Assembly: GCF_026012395.1 (NCBI RefSeq)
Contig: NZ_BRZA01000002.1
Coordinates: 558,001-622,000 of the forward strand
Source: Lysinibacillus piscis
GTDB taxonomy: Bacteria > Bacillota > Bacilli > Bacillales_A > Planococcaceae
Direction of reading: 5' to 3'
Length of the DNA stretch: 64,000 bases
Below the pieces are notes generated by a model that ran no database searches, was not told the DNA's origin, and saw nothing but the letters and a program-made list of their open reading frames with translations. The position numbers and the translations under genes are program-made. Of the stretch, positions 62,582 through 64,000 are shown one piece after another; the first letter of the stretch is position 1, and every line of letters begins with the position of its first letter.

Positions 62582-63565
62582 ATGAATCGTCGTTGGTATC
62601 AATGTGTTTTCTGTGCGAAAGCGAAGCGACAGCGACAATTTGTCATATTGCCTATGCTCATCATGTTGTTGTGGATGCCTGCTCAAGCGTTTGCAGCCAA
62701 AAAGCTAATACCGATGGGCGAAGCGATTGGCATTCAGCTACAGTTATCTCATGTTTTTGTTGCGCATGATGTCTTGTTAGCTTCAAATGAGTGGATGAAG
62801 GGCGGTGCAGTTGTTGAAAAAATTAACGACACAGCTGTCAAAACACTAGCAGAAGCCAAACAAGCGATTGCACAAAAGGGACAGCAAACATGGACAATCA
62901 ATAGTGAAGGAAAAGAAATGACAGTAAAATTACAGGCGCAAGAAGCGGAACATGTCATTTCTTTTTTGAAGGACGAAACAGATGGAGTAGGAACACTGAC
63001 ATACATTGATCCAGAGACAAAAAAATATGGTGCATTAGGACATCAAATTGTAGATGCCACATTACAACAAGCCCCAACATTTTTACGTGGCTCTATTTTT
63101 TTAGCCTCGATTCAACAAATTCGCAAAAGCACGCCTGGACAGCCTGGCTACAAAATATCCTCCATTGAAAAGCAACAAAGCCCTTTAGGAACTATTGATA
63201 AAAATACAGTTTACGGTATTTTTGGCCGTTGGGAAGATGGTTATCAACAAAGATTGCCACAAGCGATTGAAATTATGCATGAAAAAGATATAAAAATCGG
63301 CAAAGCAGAAATTTACACAGCGATAGAAGGTAAAAAAGTGGAACGCTTTGCGATTGATATTATAAAGGCTAGCAATGAGCGACTTGAATTTGTCATATCG
63401 GACGAAAAGCTAATTGAAAAAACAGGTGGTATTTTACAGGGGATGAGTGGCAGCCCTATCATTCAAGATGGGCGTTTTGTAGGCGCTGTTACGCATATGT
63501 TTGTGGAGGAGCCAAAAAAGGGTGCAGCCATTTCAGTAGCGGAAATGCTCAGAAAATCATCTTAA
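62582..63565 (+). CDS. spoIVB: SpoIVB peptidase (sigma-K checkpoint)
   Basis: A 327-residue S55 serine peptidase, shorter than B. subtilis SpoIVB (about 425). ATG 62582 follows AAGGAGGTG. A TM/signal helix (about 22-40) precedes a PDZ domain (GGAVVEKINDTAVKTLAEAK) and the peptidase domain with DPETKKYGALGHQI (His) and ILQGMSGSPIIQDGR (Ser). It signals from the forespore to activate pro-sigma-K. The first 20 residues are encoded by a REP-like repeat. Confidence 0.92.
   Translation: MNRRWYQCVFCAKAKRQRQFVILPMLIMLLWMPAQAFAAKKLIPMGEAIGIQLQLSHVFVAHDVLLASNEWMKGGAVVEKINDTAVKTLAEAKQAIAQKGQQTWTINSEGKEMTVKLQAQEAEHVISFLKDETDGVGTLTYIDPETKKYGALGHQIVDATLQQAPTFLRGSIFLASIQQIRKSTPGQPGYKISSIEKQQSPLGTIDKNTVYGIFGRWEDGYQQRLPQAIEIMHEKDIKIGKAEIYTAIEGKKVERFAIDIIKASNERLEFVISDEKLIEKTGGILQGMSGSPIIQDGRFVGAVTHMFVEEPKKGAAISVAEMLRKSS
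62607..62637 (+). repeat. REP-like repeat inside the spoIVB 5' end
   Basis: TTTTCTGTGCGAAAGCGAAG followed by CGACAGCG matches the family at 49157-49376. It encodes VFCAKAKRQRQ just ahead of the TM helix. Confidence 0.55.
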
Positions 63566-63683
63566 CTATATGTGGAGCTTATCTTTCGGGATGGCTCCAT
63601 AAAAAGATGTGGTGTTTATTGTAGTTATTCACTACAATAGAAAAAAGAAGGGCTGTCCATATTTGAAAGCCTTTAGCATAATA

Positions 63684-63761
63684 TGTCGATAAAAATAGAA
63701 AATATCGGACTACATACTCATTTTTGGAAATATAGAAGGTTTTCACTTTTAAAATGTCGAA
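63684..63761. promoter_or_regulatory. 0A-box-like sites upstream of spo0A
   Basis: TGTCGAT (63684-63690) and TGTCGAA (63755-63761) resemble the Spo0A-binding consensus TGTCGAA. They lie 90-160 bp before spo0A, which fits autoregulation as in B. subtilis. A GGAATAC at about 63795 could be a sigma-H -10 element. Confidence 0.5.
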
Positions 63762-63846
63762 ATTTTTAGAGTGCGTCAAAAACAATATTTCGATGGAATA
63801 CTCGCTTTGCTAAAAGGCAATGCACTGTGTAGAAGGAGGAACTAAA

Positions 63847-64000
63847 ATGTCAAAAATTAAAGTAGCGATTGCGGATGATAATCGTGAATTATTAAATGCA
63901 ATGGAGCAATATTTCCAAGGGCATTCGGAAATTGAAATTATCGCCACAGCTCCTAATGGAAAAGTGTGTCTACAAATGTTGGAGGAAGTAACACCAGATA
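63847..64000 (+). CDS. spo0A: Spo0A, sporulation master regulator (3' partial)
   Basis: The first 51 codons are visible after AGAAGGAGGAACTAAA. KVAIADDNRELLNAMEQYF is the start of the receiver domain with the acidic pair DD; the phosphorylated Asp and the DNA-binding domain lie outside the window. Position after spoIVB is the conserved Bacillus order. Confidence 0.93.
   Translation, partial: MSKIKVAIADDNRELLNAMEQYFQGHSEIEIIATAPNGKVCLQMLEEVTPD

Noticed and set aside
1-64000. CRISPR array, tRNA or rRNA genes
   Set aside because: No regularly spaced repeats of the CRISPR kind, no cloverleaf-like segments at the integration sites and no rRNA sequence were recognised; a dedicated tRNA scan was not possible.

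Overview
The window looks like a chromosomal segment of a low-GC, endospore-forming Firmicute of the Bacillaceae/Planococcaceae, most like Lysinibacillus. Three things support this. The core gene order matches the Bacillus subtilis yqh region (comG, gcv, yqhL/lipM, yqhQ, yqhR, aroQ, pepQ, efp, spoIIIA, accBC, yqhY, nusB, folD, xseAB, ispA, dxs, tlyA, argR, recN, spoIVB, spo0A). Strong AGGAGG-type ribosome sites are common. A single B12-dependent ribonucleotide reductase sits in the same block. The genus is an inference from gene content and style; no 16S rRNA is present.

Layout. (1) 1-~11.78 kb: the late (tail and lysis) end of a siphovirus-type prophage, ending inside comGC. (2) 11.79-13.43 kb: comGC (missing its 5' end), comGD, comGE, comGF and comGG. 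(3) 13.45-18.40 kb: aroK, then a tandem glycine riboswitch with terminator controlling gcvT-gcvPA-gcvPB. (4) 18.67-21.15 kb: a ComX-like pheromone gene overlapping a ComP-like sensor kinase, with no comQ or comA beside them. (5) 21.2-23.6 kb: glutaminase, rhodanese and lipM. (6) 23.68-26.70 kb: three NrdR-box-like sites and an nrdJ gene split by a 350-nt group I intron. (7) 26.8-29.3 kb: small accessory patch (TnsA-like remnant, serine hydrolase, APH-type kinase). (8) 29.4-34.3 kb: yqhQ, yqhR, aroQ, pepQ, efp and a nitronate monooxygenase-like gene. (9) 34.5-37.2 kb: a reduced spoIIIA operon (AC, AD, frameshifted AE, 47-residue AF, AG, AH; no AA or AB). (10) 37.65-39.53 kb: accB-accC.

(11) 39.4-51.4 kb is an accretion island inserted between accC and yqhY. 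An 8.78-kb unit is bounded by perfect 123-bp direct repeats that contain the accC 3' end. It carries a tyrosine integrase, a primase-like replication protein, a RelA/SpoT-domain protein, an XRE repressor with a divergent small partner resembling the repressor's own C-terminus, a small membrane protein, a YegP-like protein, a second short recombinase and a ribbon-helix-helix candidate. Right of the second repeat lies the decayed integrase of an older related element, then palindromic repeats, an IS-end or MITE-like element and a truncated protein kinase. (12) 51.5-64 kb returns to core genes from yqhY to the start of spo0A, with a divergently oriented MFS transporter inserted.

How genes fit together: gcvT/PA/PB and LipM (octanoyl transfer to GcvH) serve glycine cleavage and lipoylation. 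efp, nusB, tlyA, recN, xseAB and argR are housekeeping. spoIIIA, spoIVB and spo0A belong to sporulation. No tRNA, rRNA or CRISPR array was recognised. The strongest unusual signals are the group I intron in nrdJ, the tandem integrations at accC with an alarmone-synthetase-like cargo gene, the prophage splitting comGC, the orphan comX-comP pair and the reduced spoIIIA operon with a slippery-site frameshift.
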